From Xanthobacter autotrophicus Py2 (GTDB taxonomy: Bacteria; Pseudomonadota; Alphaproteobacteria; Rhizobiales; Xanthobacteraceae): DNA of 64,000 bases. A program made the translations under genes and the position numbers. The notes beneath the pieces are model-generated. The model ran no database searches. It saw only the letters and a program-made list of their open reading frames with translations, and was not told the DNA's origin. The stretch covers positions 3,397,501 through 3,461,500 of the forward strand of contig CP000781.1 of the NCBI GenBank assembly GCA_000017645.1, given 5' to 3'. Positions 45,378 through 55,622 of the stretch are shown here, piece by piece. Within the stretch, counting starts at the first letter, position 1; every line of letters begins with the position of its first letter.

Positions 45378-46004
45378 TCAGCTCGGTTCCAGCTCGGGCT
45401 CGACCGGAGCCGGGTCAGGCATCAGCCAGTGGAACAACCGTCCGGTGGCCATGCGCTGGGCCTGCAGCACGGCGCCGGCCATGCCCTGGGCATCCGCCGC
45501 CGCTTCCTGCGCCAGGGACAGCGCGGTGGGGAAGGGGGCGGTGAGCTCGGCGACCACTTCGTCGGTGTCGAAACTCAATTCGGCGTCGAACTTGCGCGCG
45601 ATCTGCTGCATTCGCCGGTTGTGGGCGAGGCAGTTCATGCACAAGGTACGGATCCCGCGGTTGCGGGCGCTCAGGATCACGCGCTCCAGCAGCTGGCTGC
45701 CGAGGCCGTGGTTCTGGAACTCCTGCTCCACGCTGAAGGCGGCTTCCGCCTCTCCGGGCAGAACGTCGCCCATGGGATAAAGCTCGGCTGCTGCGCGCAG
45801 TTCGCCGTCCACAAAGCAGCCATGCACGATCGCACCCGTGCGGAACACCCGCGACGCGTAGCGCTCGATGAATTCGGCAGACACCGCAGAGCCGAACCTG
45901 GACCGACGGCTCTCAGTATCGAGCCGAAGGAGATGGTCCCGGAATATTCCGGCCTCTCCGGTCCACAGCTTGCGGATGATCCCCGGTGTGACCTCAACGG
46001 TCAT
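45378..46004 (-). CDS. GNAT-family N-acetyltransferase
   Basis: 208 aa. The acetyl-CoA-binding motif A is EFQNHGLGSQLLERVILSARNRGI (about residues 94-117), the Q/R-x-x-G-x-G/A pattern. An opening region with RHRLLRLDxESRRSRFG-like wording (RDHLLRLDTESRRSRFGSAV) is shared with a set of alphaproteobacterial GNAT proteins. The acceptor is unknown. It has a well-formed promoter and an operator-like dyad upstream (46056-46096). Confidence 0.88.
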   Translation of the reverse strand: MTVEVTPGIIRKLWTGEAGIFRDHLLRLDTESRRSRFGSAVSAEFIERYASRVFRTGAIVHGCFVDGELRAAAELYPMGDVLPGEAEAAFSVEQEFQNHGLGSQLLERVILSARNRGIRTLCMNCLAHNRRMQQIARKFDAELSFDTDEVVAELTAPFPTALSLAQEAAADAQGMAGAVLQAQRMATGRLFHWLMPDPAPVEPELEPS

Positions 46005-46055
46005 TGTGGTCTCCAGACTTGGCGTCTTGGGAGCCCCCCGGTTCCTCCATGGCGG

Positions 46056-46096
46056 AATTTATGTGCACTGCAGCAAAGGTCAATGGGGTTGACCTT
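46056..46096 (-). promoter_or_regulatory. Promoter with overlapping dyad for the GNAT gene
   Basis: On the minus strand, -35 TTGACC (46083-46078), a 16-bp spacer and -10 TAAATT (46061-46056). The dyad AAGGTCAA-TGGGG-TTGACCTT (46076-46096) has perfect 8-bp arms, and one arm contains the -35, so a bound protein would block polymerase. A third TTGACC half-site follows on plus at 46095-46100. Confidence 0.6.
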
Positions 46097-46251
46097 GACC
46101 AATAGGTTAACCCGCTACCCGAAAAACATAGTTTTCCGCATAAGCATATGATTTTATGTGAAAAAGACGCGGTATGCGCGCAGCGCAGCGCGGCTGCGCC
46201 GCAGGGGCAGGCCTTGGCCACAGCCCCGCCGCAATGAAACCGGGGCAGCGT

Positions 46252-47508
46252 CTATCGCACAAGGATCGCCCTGAAATCATTGACGTTCGTCAAGGTCGGG
46301 CCGGTGATCACTAGCCGGTCGAGGGCGGAGAAGAAGCTGTAGCCGTCATTGTTGGCGAGGAAGTCGGCGGGCTTCAGCCCGCGCGCAGCGGCCTCTTCCA
46401 GGATAGCGGCGTCGAACCACGCGCCGGCATTGTCCTCGGTGCCGTCCACCCCGTCCGTATCGCAGGAGACGGCGGAGATGCCGGCCCGGCCCTTCAGCGC
46501 GATGGCGAGGGCCAACAGGAATTCCACGCTGCGTCCGCCCCTTCCCTTGCCGCGCACGGTCACGGTGGTCTCGCCGCCGGACAGCAGCACGCAGGGCGCG
46601 GCCGCCGGAAGCCCGTGGGAGGCGGTGCAATTGGCGATGCCGGCGAACACGATGGCGGCCTCCCGCGCCTCGCCCTCGATCGCGTCGCCGAGGATGAGGG
46701 GGGTGATGCCGAGTTCGCGCGCCTTCGCCTCCGCCGCTTTCAGCGCCATCAGCGGGGTGGCAATCATGTGCACCTCCTGGCCGGGGAGGGCATCGCCGGG
46801 GACGGTGTTGGCGCGGATGACCTGCTCCAGCTTGTCCGTCACCTCGATGCCCCACGCGCGCATCAGGCCGAGCACGCCCTCCGGGTCGGAGGCCTCGGGA
46901 ATGGTGGGGCCGGAGCCGATGGTGCCGGGGTCATCGCCCGGCACGTCGGAGATGAGGTAGGTCACCGCCCGCGCCGGGGCGATGGCGGCGGCAAGGCGCC
47001 CGCCCTTGATGGCGGAGAGCGATTTGCGCACCTGGTTCATCACGCCGATGGGCGCGCCGGATTTCAGCAACGCGCCGTTCAGCGCCTGCTTGTCGGCCAG
47101 GGTCAGACCCTCCGCCGGCATGGTGAGGAGCGAGGAGGCGCCCCCCGACATGAGGCAGACCACCAGATCGTCCGGCCCCGCGCCCTTCGCCAGCTCCAGG
47201 ATGCGGCGGGCGGCGTCGAGCCCGGCCTGGTCCGGTACCGGGTGGGAGGCTTCCACGATCTCGATATGGCGGGTCTCGCAGCCATGGCCGTAGCGGGTGA
47301 CGATAAGCCCCTCGCATGGGTGGCCCCACTCTTCCTCGAAGGCGCGGGCCATGCGGGCCGAGGCCTTGCCGGCGCCGATGACAATGGTGCGGCCCTTCGG
47401 CGGGGCGGGCAGGTGATCCTTGAACTTTCCTTCCGGAAGCGCTGCGGCGAGCCCTGCATCGAACAAAGCGAGGAGGATGTCCCGGTCGGACAGGGTCGCA
47501 GAGGTCAT
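46252..47508 (-). CDS. Glycerate 2-kinase (GckA/TtuD, MOFRL family)
   Basis: 418 aa from the ATG at 47508, with GGAG upstream. Nucleotide-binding start TIVIGAGKASARMARAFEEEW (about residues 41-61), then VCLMSGGASSLLTMPAEGLTL and the C-terminal MOFRL domain CVLLSGGETTVTVRGKGRGGRSVEF. It phosphorylates D-glycerate to 2-phosphoglycerate, the end of the glyoxylate/glycerate route used in photorespiration-like salvage and in the serine cycle. No partner genes (gcl, tartronate reductase) are adjacent. Confidence 0.93.
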   Translation of the reverse strand: MTSATLSDRDILLALFDAGLAAALPEGKFKDHLPAPPKGRTIVIGAGKASARMARAFEEEWGHPCEGLIVTRYGHGCETRHIEIVEASHPVPDQAGLDAARRILELAKGAGPDDLVVCLMSGGASSLLTMPAEGLTLADKQALNGALLKSGAPIGVMNQVRKSLSAIKGGRLAAAIAPARAVTYLISDVPGDDPGTIGSGPTIPEASDPEGVLGLMRAWGIEVTDKLEQVIRANTVPGDALPGQEVHMIATPLMALKAAEAKARELGITPLILGDAIEGEAREAAIVFAGIANCTASHGLPAAAPCVLLSGGETTVTVRGKGRGGRSVEFLLALAIALKGRAGISAVSCDTDGVDGTEDNAGAWFDAAILEEAAARGLKPADFLANNDGYSFFSALDRLVITGPTLTNVNDFRAILVR

Positions 47509-47693
47509 GGCGTTCTCCCGCGGCCCGCCTTTTGGGGCCATTCATTCATTTCAGGCCCGGCTGTAACCGGCCCCCGGGAAGGGATCAATAAGCCGGAAAC
47601 GAAAGGCAGCTTTAATCAGGACGGCAAGGTTCGGCGTGGGAGGCGCCCCCGCGCGTGGTACGCGCGCTCGCATCGCTGCGTGCGAGGCCCTAT

Positions 47694-48629
47694 ATGCGGC
47701 TCATGAGCGATGCCACCAGCACTACCACCGGCGATGCGCCCCATCTCGTCTTCGACCGGTCCCTGCTGCGTCGCCGCCTGGAGCGGGCCGCGCGCCTTGG
47801 CCCCGAGCCCTTCCTGCTGGAGCGGGCGGCGGAGGACATGGCGGACCGGCTGGCGGCGGTGAAACGGCAGTTCGAGACGGCGGTGGATCTCGGCACGCCT
47901 ACCCCCGCGCTGGCCCGCGCGCTCGCCGGCCACGCGGCGGTGGGGCACCTGTTCTGCGCCGCGCCGCTAGAGGCGGGACTTTCCGCGCCCGGCGTGGTGG
48001 CGGACGAGGAGGCGCTGCCGTTCGCCGCCGGATCGCTGGATCTCGTGGTGTCCGCCCTGTCGCTGCAGAGCGTGAACGACTTGCCCGGCGTCCTTGCCCA
48101 GGTGCGCCGGGCGCTGAGGCCGGACGGGCTGTTCATGGCCGCGCTCCTGGGCGGTGGCAGCCTGTCCGAGCTGAGGCAGGCCTTTGCCATCGCCGAGAGC
48201 GAGACCACCGGGGGCCTGTCCCCCCGCGTCGCGCCGTTTGCGGATGTGCGGGACCTCGGCGCCCTGCTCCAGCGCGCGGGGTTTGCCCTGCCGGTCACCG
48301 ACGTGGACCGCGTGGTGGTGCGCTACGGCTCGCCCTTCTCCCTGTTTTCGGATCTGCGCCGCATGGGCGCGGCCAACGCGTTGCTGGAGCGCCGCCGCGT
48401 GCCCCTGCGCCGCGCGACGCTGCTTCGGGCGGCGGAAGTCTACACCGAGCGATTCGCTGATCCGGACGGGCGGGTGCGGGCCACGTTCGAGATCGTGTTC
48501 CTGTCCGGCTGGGCGCCCCACGAAAGCCAGCAGAAGCCGCTGCGCCCCGGCTCCGCCAAGATGCGCCTCGCCGATGCCCTTGGCGCCCTTGAAGTGCCGC
48601 TTCCGCCCGCCGGCGCGGACAAGGGCTGA
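47694..48629 (+). CDS. SAM-dependent methyltransferase, NDUFAF5/BioC-like
   Basis: 311 aa from ATG 47694 (GAGG 6 bp upstream; 47703 is an alternative). The opening LVFDRSLLRRRLERAARLG resembles NDUFAF5/BioC proteins. The SAM-binding glycine loop is degenerate (AVDLGTPTPAL), yet LPFAAGSLDLVVSALSLQSVNDLPGVLAQVRRALRPDGLFMAALLGGGSL is fully family-like. Mitochondrial NDUFAF5 hydroxylates an arginine of complex I, and BioC methylates malonyl-ACP. Which role applies cannot be read here. Not next to comF as in many relatives. Confidence 0.82.
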   Translation: MRLMSDATSTTTGDAPHLVFDRSLLRRRLERAARLGPEPFLLERAAEDMADRLAAVKRQFETAVDLGTPTPALARALAGHAAVGHLFCAAPLEAGLSAPGVVADEEALPFAAGSLDLVVSALSLQSVNDLPGVLAQVRRALRPDGLFMAALLGGGSLSELRQAFAIAESETTGGLSPRVAPFADVRDLGALLQRAGFALPVTDVDRVVVRYGSPFSLFSDLRRMGAANALLERRRVPLRRATLLRAAEVYTERFADPDGRVRATFEIVFLSGWAPHESQQKPLRPGSAKMRLADALGALEVPLPPAGADKG

Positions 48630-48742
48630 GCGCCGCCCTCCCGTCCAGCTTTGTGGGCCGACGCCGCAACAGGGTGCATTCCCGCCGGTTGGGACGGTAC
48701 AAAGGCGGGCCGCAGATGCGGCTTCAGCACGGGGGGATGCGA

Positions 48743-49213
48743 ATGAGCGGGCAGGCGGGCCAGGGGAACGAAAAGGGCGGGGGACGGGAAGAGCCGGTTC
48801 TGATCGACGGCTTTTCCCACGTGCTGCCCATCACCACGCGCTGGGCGGACGTGGATGTCTACGGCCACGTGAACAACGTGGTCTATTATTCCTACTTCGA
48901 TACGGTGGTGAACGAGCAACTGGTCTCCGCCGGCCTGCTGGACCCGCAGACCAGCCCCATCATCGGCCTGGTGGTGGAGACGCGCTGCACCTATTTCCGC
49001 AGCCTCACCTATCCGGCCCCGGTCCGGGCCGGCATGCGGGTGGCGAAGCTCGGTTCCTCGTCGGTGCGCTACGAGATCGCGCTGTTCCAGGGCGAGGACC
49101 CGCGGGCGGCAGCGCAGGGGCATTTCGTCCACGTCTATGTGGACCGCGCCAGCCAGAAGCCGGTGCCGATCCCCGATCCGGTCCGGGCGCTGCTCCAGAC
49201 CCTGGTGGTGTGA
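48743..49213 (+). CDS. 4HBT-family acyl-CoA thioesterase
   Basis: 156 aa from ATG 48743, preceded by a GGGGGG run at good distance. The hotdog signature TTRWADVDVYGHVNNVVYYSYFDTVVNE (about residues 32-59) contains the catalytic Asp of the 4-hydroxybenzoyl-CoA thioesterase type. Substrate unknown. It is convergent with phaB across a hairpin. Confidence 0.88.
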   Translation: MSGQAGQGNEKGGGREEPVLIDGFSHVLPITTRWADVDVYGHVNNVVYYSYFDTVVNEQLVSAGLLDPQTSPIIGLVVETRCTYFRSLTYPAPVRAGMRVAKLGSSSVRYEIALFQGEDPRAAAQGHFVHVYVDRASQKPVPIPDPVRALLQTLVV

Positions 49214-49240
49214 GGGCGCGCGACGACCCCCAAAAACGCA

Positions 49241-49265
49241 CATGCCCCGGACGAGCCGGGGCATG
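49241..49265 (-). terminator. Terminator for phaB (minus strand)
   Basis: CATGCCCCGG (49241-49250), loop ACGAG, CCGGGGCATG (49256-49265). On the minus strand the stem is followed by TGCGTTTTTG, giving a short T run. Confidence 0.8.
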
Positions 49266-49297
49266 GCGGTGTTGCGGTGCTGGAACCGATGTCGGTC

Positions 49298-50020
49298 TCA
49301 GGTGATGTACTGGGCGCCGTTCACCGTCATGGTCGAGCCGCTGATGAAGCCGGCGTCGTCGGACGCAAGGAACACCACGGCGCGGGCGATGTCCTCCGGC
49401 TCGCCGAGACGGCCCACCGGGATGGTCGCCACGATCTTGGCCAGCGCCTCGGCCGGCACGGCGCGCACCATCTCGGTGCCGATGTAGCCGGGGGCGATGG
49501 CGTTCACCGTGATGCCGAAGCGGGCGCTCTCCTGGGCGAGCGCCTTCACGAAGCCGATCTCGCCGGCCTTGGCGGCCGAATAGTTGGTCTGGCCGAACTG
49601 GCCCTTCTGCCCGTTGATGGACGAGATGCAGATGATGCGGCCGAACTTGCGCTCGCGCATGCCCTCGATGACCGGGCGGGTCATGTTGAAGGCGGAGTTG
49701 AGGTTGGTGTTGATCACCGCGCTCCACTGCTCCAGCGACATCTTGTGGAACTGACCGTCGCGGGTGATGCCGGCGTTGTTCACCAGCACTTCGACCGGAC
49801 CGAGCTCGGCCTCCACCTTGGCGATGCCTGCCTTGCAGGATTCGAAATCGGACACGTCCCACTTGAAGGCGGCAATGCCGGTCTTCTCGGTGAACGCCTT
49901 GGCTGCCTCGTCGTTACCGGCATAGTTCGCAGCGACCTTGTAGCCGGCGGCTTTCAGCGCCACCGAGATCGCTTCGCCGATTCCCCGCGTGCCGCCCGTG
50001 ACCAACGCGACGCGTCCCAT
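49298..50020 (-). CDS. phaB: Acetoacetyl-CoA reductase
   Basis: 240 aa short-chain dehydrogenase. Cofactor loop VTGGTRGIGEAI (residues 7-18) and catalytic Ser-Tyr-Lys in CISSINGQKGQFGQTNYSAAKAG (about residues 137-159). The wording INGQKGQFGQTNYSAAKAG separates PhaB from FabG. It uses NADPH to make (R)-3-hydroxybutyryl-CoA for polyhydroxybutyrate. It lies 237 bp downstream of phaA on the same strand. Confidence 0.94.
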   Translation of the reverse strand: MGRVALVTGGTRGIGEAISVALKAAGYKVAANYAGNDEAAKAFTEKTGIAAFKWDVSDFESCKAGIAKVEAELGPVEVLVNNAGITRDGQFHKMSLEQWSAVINTNLNSAFNMTRPVIEGMRERKFGRIICISSINGQKGQFGQTNYSAAKAGEIGFVKALAQESARFGITVNAIAPGYIGTEMVRAVPAEALAKIVATIPVGRLGEPEDIARAVVFLASDDAGFISGSTMTVNGAQYIT

Positions 50021-50257
50021 GGTTCCCTCCTCACTCTATTGGCTCGACCTGACGACACTTCCCCCGTGATCCGGAGCGGGTCGAGCCACGCTCCGGCGGT
50101 TTAGCAAGTCTCAATTTCCGTTGGGAAACGGCGGGCCGCGATGGAACGTCGCGGCCCGGTTGTGCGCGTGTCGGTTGTGGAGCCATGCCGCCCGGCGAGC
50201 CGGACGGCGGTGTCACACGCGCTGCGCTTCAGGCGGGATCAGTCCCGCGCGAGGCCC

Positions 50258-51523
<1,266 letters not shown>

Positions 51524-51733
51524 CTATCGTGGCCGGGGCCGACCATGTGTCAATGACCCACCTCATTGCAAGGGAGGGCCCCGCACGCAAATTGAACCTT
51601 CGTCTGGGCGACAGCCCGATGACACTGGCGCGCATTGCAAAAAGGCCGGTGCGCGGCGCACACAAAGTGGTAGCTCTGCACTGGGAAACGCCTTAACCTG
51701 CGGCAGCACCCAAGGAAAACGGATGACCGGACA

Positions 51734-52372
51734 ATGGCAAAATCGCAAGAGCCAGTCACCATCAAGAAATACGCCAACCGCCGTCTCTACAACACGGGCA
51801 CGAGCACCTATGTGACCCTTGAAGACCTCGCCAACATGGTGAAGGAGGGGGAGGACTTCGTGGTGTATGACGCCAAGAACGGCGACGACATCACTCACTC
51901 GGTGCTGACGCAGATTATCTTCGAGCAGGAAAACAAGGGACAGAATCTTCTGCCCATCGCGTTTCTGCGCCAGATCATCCGCTTTTATGGCGACAGCATG
52001 CAGATGCTGGTGCCACGTTACCTCGAAGCCTCCATCGACAGCTTCACCAAAGATCAGGGGAAGTTCCGCGAGCACGTGGCCAAGACGATGACGGGGCCGA
52101 GCTTCATCGGGCTCGACGATCATGTGCGCCGCAACATGGAAATGTTTGAGCGCGCTTTCCACATGTTCCTGCCCTTCCCCAAGGGTGAGGAGCCGGCGGG
52201 AACCGTTGCGCCGACGCCGCCCGCCCAGACGCCCGCCGTTCCGGTGGCCGAGCGCAGCGACGACCTCGACGCGCTCAAGCGCCAGATGGCTGACATGCAG
52301 GCCAAGCTTGAGCAGTTGGTGCCCAAGAGCGAGCCAAAGAGCGAGTCGAAGCCGGAAGGCTCGGATAGCTGA
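51734..52372 (+). CDS. phaR: PhaR, PHB-synthesis repressor
   Basis: 212 aa. The N-terminus ITIKKYANRRLYNTGTSTYV (with V at the first place) is the PHB/PHA accumulation regulator DNA-binding domain, and DDITHSVLTQIIFEQENKGQNLLPIAFLRQIIRFYG is the second conserved domain (about residues 55-90). PhaR binds both DNA and PHB granules and represses phasin genes and itself. The C-terminal part ends in a coiled coil (DDLDALKRQMADMQAKLEQL). Divergent from phaAB, so it may control them across the shared region. Confidence 0.95.
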   Translation: MAKSQEPVTIKKYANRRLYNTGTSTYVTLEDLANMVKEGEDFVVYDAKNGDDITHSVLTQIIFEQENKGQNLLPIAFLRQIIRFYGDSMQMLVPRYLEASIDSFTKDQGKFREHVAKTMTGPSFIGLDDHVRRNMEMFERAFHMFLPFPKGEEPAGTVAPTPPAQTPAVPVAERSDDLDALKRQMADMQAKLEQLVPKSEPKSESKPEGSDS

Positions 52373-52380
52373 ATCCAGGA

Positions 52381-52409
52381 GCCGGCGCGGCGCGAAGCCC
52401 TGCGCCGGC
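52381..52409 (+). terminator. Hairpin after phaR
   Basis: GCCGGCGC (52381-52388) pairs with GCGCCGGC (52402-52409), 13-nt loop, followed by CCTTCT. No clean T run. The remainder of 52410-52660 shows no gene. Confidence 0.55.
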
Positions 52410-52660
52410 CCTTCTCGCCGCACCTCCTGCGGTGAGTGAGATCATCCGGCGTGTAAAACATCATGCAGCCGCGGACGATCCAGCACGTCGCTTCTGATTT
52501 CTATTGTTGATAGCGTCGCGTGATTCTCCGCGCAGCGGGCGCAGTGCGCGACGTGATCATTTTTGCGGCGTGCCTGTTCTTGCGGCCTTGCTGTTCCGCG
52601 CGCGCATTGCCGTGCCTGCTTGTTCCCGGATTATGGGCTGAACACTGATCCGGTTGCGCC

Positions 52661-53062
52661 CTATTCCCGCGGCTCGACGGAGAAGTCGCGCTGGGCGACC
52701 CGGACCGAGACCGAGAATCCGGCGATCACGTCCAGCAGCATGATGCACAGCAGGATGGCGAACACAGAATTGCCGGCCTGCCGCACCAGCAGAAACTCCG
52801 TAATGCCGATCACGAACACCAGCATGGACAGCATGTGATCGACGATGGAGCGGTGGGTGATCCGCGTCGCCTTCAGGATTTCGAAAAATAGGAAAAACAG
52901 GCTGAGCGCGATGAACGCCTCCGCCATGCTGATGGTCCATTCCGCACCGGAAAGCATCGAGATCGTGGTCAGCACAGTGGACCACGAGATGCCGGGCATC
53001 AGGAAGGTGATGATGTTGTAGATCGCGAGGGGGACGATCAGCAACGGGACGGGCGTCAGCAT
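52661..53062 (-). CDS. Four-helix membrane protein of unknown function
   Basis: 133 aa with four hydrophobic helices (about residues 4-24, 44-63, 71-91 and 96-120). WTISMAEAFIALSLFFLFFEILKATRITHRSIVDHMLSM is the most distinctive segment, with a charged KATR-x-THRS loop. Conserved small proteins of this shape occur in Rhizobiales, but no function is known to me. A start at 53062 (MLTPVPLLIV) with GGAGGA-like upstream sequence is chosen; upstream extensions are shadows. Confidence 0.8.
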   Translation of the reverse strand: MLTPVPLLIVPLAIYNIITFLMPGISWSTVLTTISMLSGAEWTISMAEAFIALSLFFLFFEILKATRITHRSIVDHMLSMLVFVIGITEFLLVRQAGNSVFAILLCIMLLDVIAGFSVSVRVAQRDFSVEPRE

Positions 53063-53452
53063 ATGTGCTCCTCGGGCCGCTGTGCGCGGGCGCGCTCATC
53101 CTCCCCGATTGCGGTGCAACCTGATCGGCGCGTGCTCTTGCGCTGCGGATGGGTGCCACATCGAAGGCGGAAAGTCACGGTCGGCGGAACGTCACAGTCC
53201 CGCGTAGCGACATTGGGCGCCGAGGACCGTGGATCTCCGCACAGCGTGCGGCAAGGCGCAGGGCCGCAAGGCGGGCCTTGGAGGGTTCGGAGCCGGTTGG
53301 TCCGGAGCCCGTGGCCCTGCTGCACCCCGGCCCGGGCAAACCCGCCCGGAGCCGTGGGACTCGAATCACAAAGACGCGAAGCATCGGCCGGCACCTTCGG
53401 CGGAGGCCGTGCTCCTGCCGGCGCCGGAAAGCCGGCGCGCGCGCTTAAAGCC
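53063..53452. other. Intergenic region downstream of rpmF
   Basis: 390 bp with no gene I can support; the open frames have shadow-like Arg/Pro composition. A hairpin near the rpmF end (CGCCGG / CCGGCG around 53417-53435) may terminate rpmF on minus but lacks a T run. Confidence 0.45.
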
Positions 53453-53638
53453 TCAGGCTTCGGCCTTGGGCTTCAGGATCTGGCGACCGCGGTACATGCC
53501 GGTCTTCAGGTCCAGGTGGTGGGGACGGCGCAGCTCGCCCGAATCCTTGTCTTCCACATAGGTGGGCTGCTTCAGCGCGTCGGCCGAGCGGCGCATGCCA
53601 CGGCGGGACGGCGAGGTCTTTCTCTTCGGGACAGCCAT
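53453..53638 (-). CDS. rpmF: Ribosomal protein L32
   Basis: 61 aa. [24 protein letters not shown] is the universal L32 start, followed by the alphaproteobacterial ending without the zinc-binding cysteines found in many other bacteria. It is a structural part of the 50S subunit. It is encoded alone here, divergent from the parvulin gene. Confidence 0.97.
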   Translation of the reverse strand: MAVPKRKTSPSRRGMRRSADALKQPTYVEDKDSGELRRPHHLDLKTGMYRGRQILKPKAEA

Positions 53639-53709
53639 TGTCCAAACTCCTGAACGACATAACGTGGCAAGCGCGGCGTGATCGCTGGAACAAGGCGCGC
53701 TGCCGACTT

Positions 53710-53738
53710 GGCCAACTTGTGAATTGGCGAACTTGTGA
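53710..53738 (+). repeat. 13-bp direct repeat in rpmF/parvulin intergenic region
   Basis: GGCCAACTTGTGA (53710-53722) and GGCGAACTTGTGA (53726-53738), one mismatch, 16-bp period. The wider region 53639-53987 (349 bp) holds no gene; it must contain the rpmF promoter and perhaps that of the parvulin gene. Confidence 0.75.
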
Positions 53739-53987
53739 TCGCGAACGCACCGAAGGTTGAGCCCAGATGCGAGCCGCTTGGAGCGGTTCGCCCGGGGCGC
53801 GCTGAACGGCCAGCATTCCCGATGGAAGGCGCGCCTTATACAGGCTCGCGCGAGGGAACGAAAGCCCCGCAGCGCGCTTTTCCAGTCGCTCTATGCCCCA
53901 ACAATGCCCTCTTGTCAGCTGAGGAGAGCTAAGCGAGGTTGCGCCCCGCTTCGGCCCGCCCGAAGACATCCCGAGGAAACCGGACCC

Positions 53988-54920
53988 ATGATGCGTTCCG
54001 CCAAAACCCGTCTTTTCGCCGCCGCGCTCGCCGCGACCGTCTCCGTCGCGTCCGTCTCGGCGGCGCTCGCGCAGGGGGCCGCCCCGGCCGCTCCCCCCGC
54101 CGCGACGCAGGCGGCGCCGGCCCCTGACACCGTGGTCGCGACCGTCAACGGGACGCCCATCCGCCAGAGCGACGTGACCATCGCCCTCGAGGACATCGGC
54201 GCCGGCCTGCCGCCCCAGCTCCAGGGCGCGCAGCGGGAGGAATATGTCCTGTCCTTCCTCACCGACATGACCCTGCTGGCCAAGGCCGCCGAGGCGCAGA
54301 AGCTCGACCAGTCGCCGGATTTCCAGCAGCGCATCGCCTATGCCCGCACCAAGGCGCTCATGGAAACGCTGATGACCCAGGAAGCCAAGAAGGCGGTTTC
54401 CGAAGAGGCCAAGCACAAGACTTATGACGAGTTCGTCAAGTCCGCGCCCGCCGAGGCGGAGGTCCGCGCCCGCCACATCCTGGTGGACGACGAGGCCAAG
54501 GCCAAGGAAATCGCCAAGAAGGCCAAGGCCGGCGAGGATTTCGCCAAGCTCGCCAAGGACTATTCCAAGGACAGCGCCGAGGACGGCGGGGATCTCGGCT
54601 ATTTCACCAAGGACCAGATGGTGCCCGAGTTCGCCGAGGCCGCCTTCAAGCTGGACAAGGGCCAGGTCTCCGACCCGGTGAAGAGCCAGTTCGGCTGGCA
54701 TGTCATCAAGGTCGAGGACAAGCGCCAGAAGCCGGTTCCCACCTATGATCAGGTGTCGGACCAGGTGGAGCAGTACCTCGTGCGCAAGGCCCAGGCGGAC
54801 CTCGTCACCAAGCTGCGCACCGATGCCAAGATCGAGAAGGCCGCGGCTGCGGCGCCTGCTCCGGCGGCGCCTGCTGCTCCCGCCGCGCCGGCTCCCGCGG
54901 CCGACCCCGCCAAGAAGTGA
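53988..54920 (+). CDS. Periplasmic parvulin-type peptidyl-prolyl isomerase (PpiC/SurA-like)
   Basis: 310 aa from ATG 53988. Signal peptide ending SAALAQ (about residue 30), an N-terminal chaperone-type helical region (VVATVNGTPIRQSDVTIAL, typical of SurA N-domains), then one PpiC domain (EVRARHILVDDEAKAKEIAKK ... DGGDLGYFTKDQMVPEFAEAAF, about residues 158-245). The C-terminal tail is Ala/Pro-rich. It should assist folding of outer-membrane proteins in the periplasm. A hairpin terminator follows. Confidence 0.92.
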   Translation: MMRSAKTRLFAAALAATVSVASVSAALAQGAAPAAPPAATQAAPAPDTVVATVNGTPIRQSDVTIALEDIGAGLPPQLQGAQREEYVLSFLTDMTLLAKAAEAQKLDQSPDFQQRIAYARTKALMETLMTQEAKKAVSEEAKHKTYDEFVKSAPAEAEVRARHILVDDEAKAKEIAKKAKAGEDFAKLAKDYSKDSAEDGGDLGYFTKDQMVPEFAEAAFKLDKGQVSDPVKSQFGWHVIKVEDKRQKPVPTYDQVSDQVEQYLVRKAQADLVTKLRTDAKIEKAAAAAPAPAAPAAPAAPAPAADPAKK

Positions 54921-54942
54921 TCGCGGTTACACGCCGGTCCTG

Positions 54943-54966
54943 AAGGGGCGCTTCGGCGCCCCTTTT
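54943..54966 (+). terminator. Rho-independent terminator after parvulin gene
   Basis: AAGGGGCGC (54943-54951), tetraloop TTCG, GCGCCCCTT (54956-54964), then TT. Confidence 0.85.
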
Positions 54967-55006
54967 CATGTCCGCTCGGGTCTCGTGCACGTGTCCGGGG
55001 CGCCGG

Positions 55007-55426
55007 TCAAAGCTCCTCCAGCCCGGCCCTGGCGCGGGCAAGCAGCTTGGCGGCGTCGAGAATCACATCCTTGTCCGGGTCGTGAACGAGCGCGCCGAAG
55101 CTGCCGGCGAGCGCTGCGCACACGCCCATGGCGCTCACCTGCTCGCGCACGTCGCCGCTCCATTTGAAGTCCAGGGCAACGTCCCGGCCGCCAAGGGCCT
55201 CGGCCAGCGTGGCGGATCGGGCGGCGCCGGCGTCCACGTCGCTGAAGCGCAGGGTGAAGCCGGCATCCTCGCCGTCGAGGGTGCAGGGCAGGTAGCCGGA
55301 TGATTCGAACGGCACGTAGCCGTCATCCAGCACCAGCTTCAGCTTGAGGGCGTCGAGGGCCTTTTGCAGCGCCGGGCGGGCCGGCACCTCGCTGCGGGAC
55401 AAATAGGCGGTCTGGGCGCGCGCCAT
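55007..55426 (-). CDS. Conserved hypothetical protein
   Basis: 139 aa with no signal or membrane segment. Alternating pattern LVLDDGYVPFESSGYLPCTLDGEDAGFTLRFSDVDA then LGGRDVALDFKWSGDVREQVSAMGVCAALAGSFGALVHDPDKDVILDAAKLL suggests an alpha/beta cytoplasmic fold. I recall no family name. The regular codon use and the good SD (GGAGG just before 55426) support a real gene. Small acidic proteins like this sometimes serve as toxin immunity proteins, but no toxin gene is adjacent. Confidence 0.75.
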   Translation of the reverse strand: MARAQTAYLSRSEVPARPALQKALDALKLKLVLDDGYVPFESSGYLPCTLDGEDAGFTLRFSDVDAGAARSATLAEALGGRDVALDFKWSGDVREQVSAMGVCAALAGSFGALVHDPDKDVILDAAKLLARARAGLEEL

Positions 55427-55622
55427 GGCGGCTCCTCCGAAATCGGATCATTGAAAAATGGCCGCCGGACGGGCCGGCAGCGGTCTGAAACGGCAAAATC
55501 CTAAAGGGGAATGCCGGGGCGTGGAAGATCCGCGCGCGCCTTCGCCGCGGGCCGAGGGGAGCGCCGGTGCTGTGCCCTGGCGATTCGCGTTCGGCCCCGG
55601 CCGCCAGCCGGGGCCATCCCGA

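Noticed and set aside
47655..47700. GTG at 47655 as start of the NDUFAF5-like methyltransferase
   Set aside because: The added residues are not conserved-looking; ATG 47694 has a better-placed GAGG.
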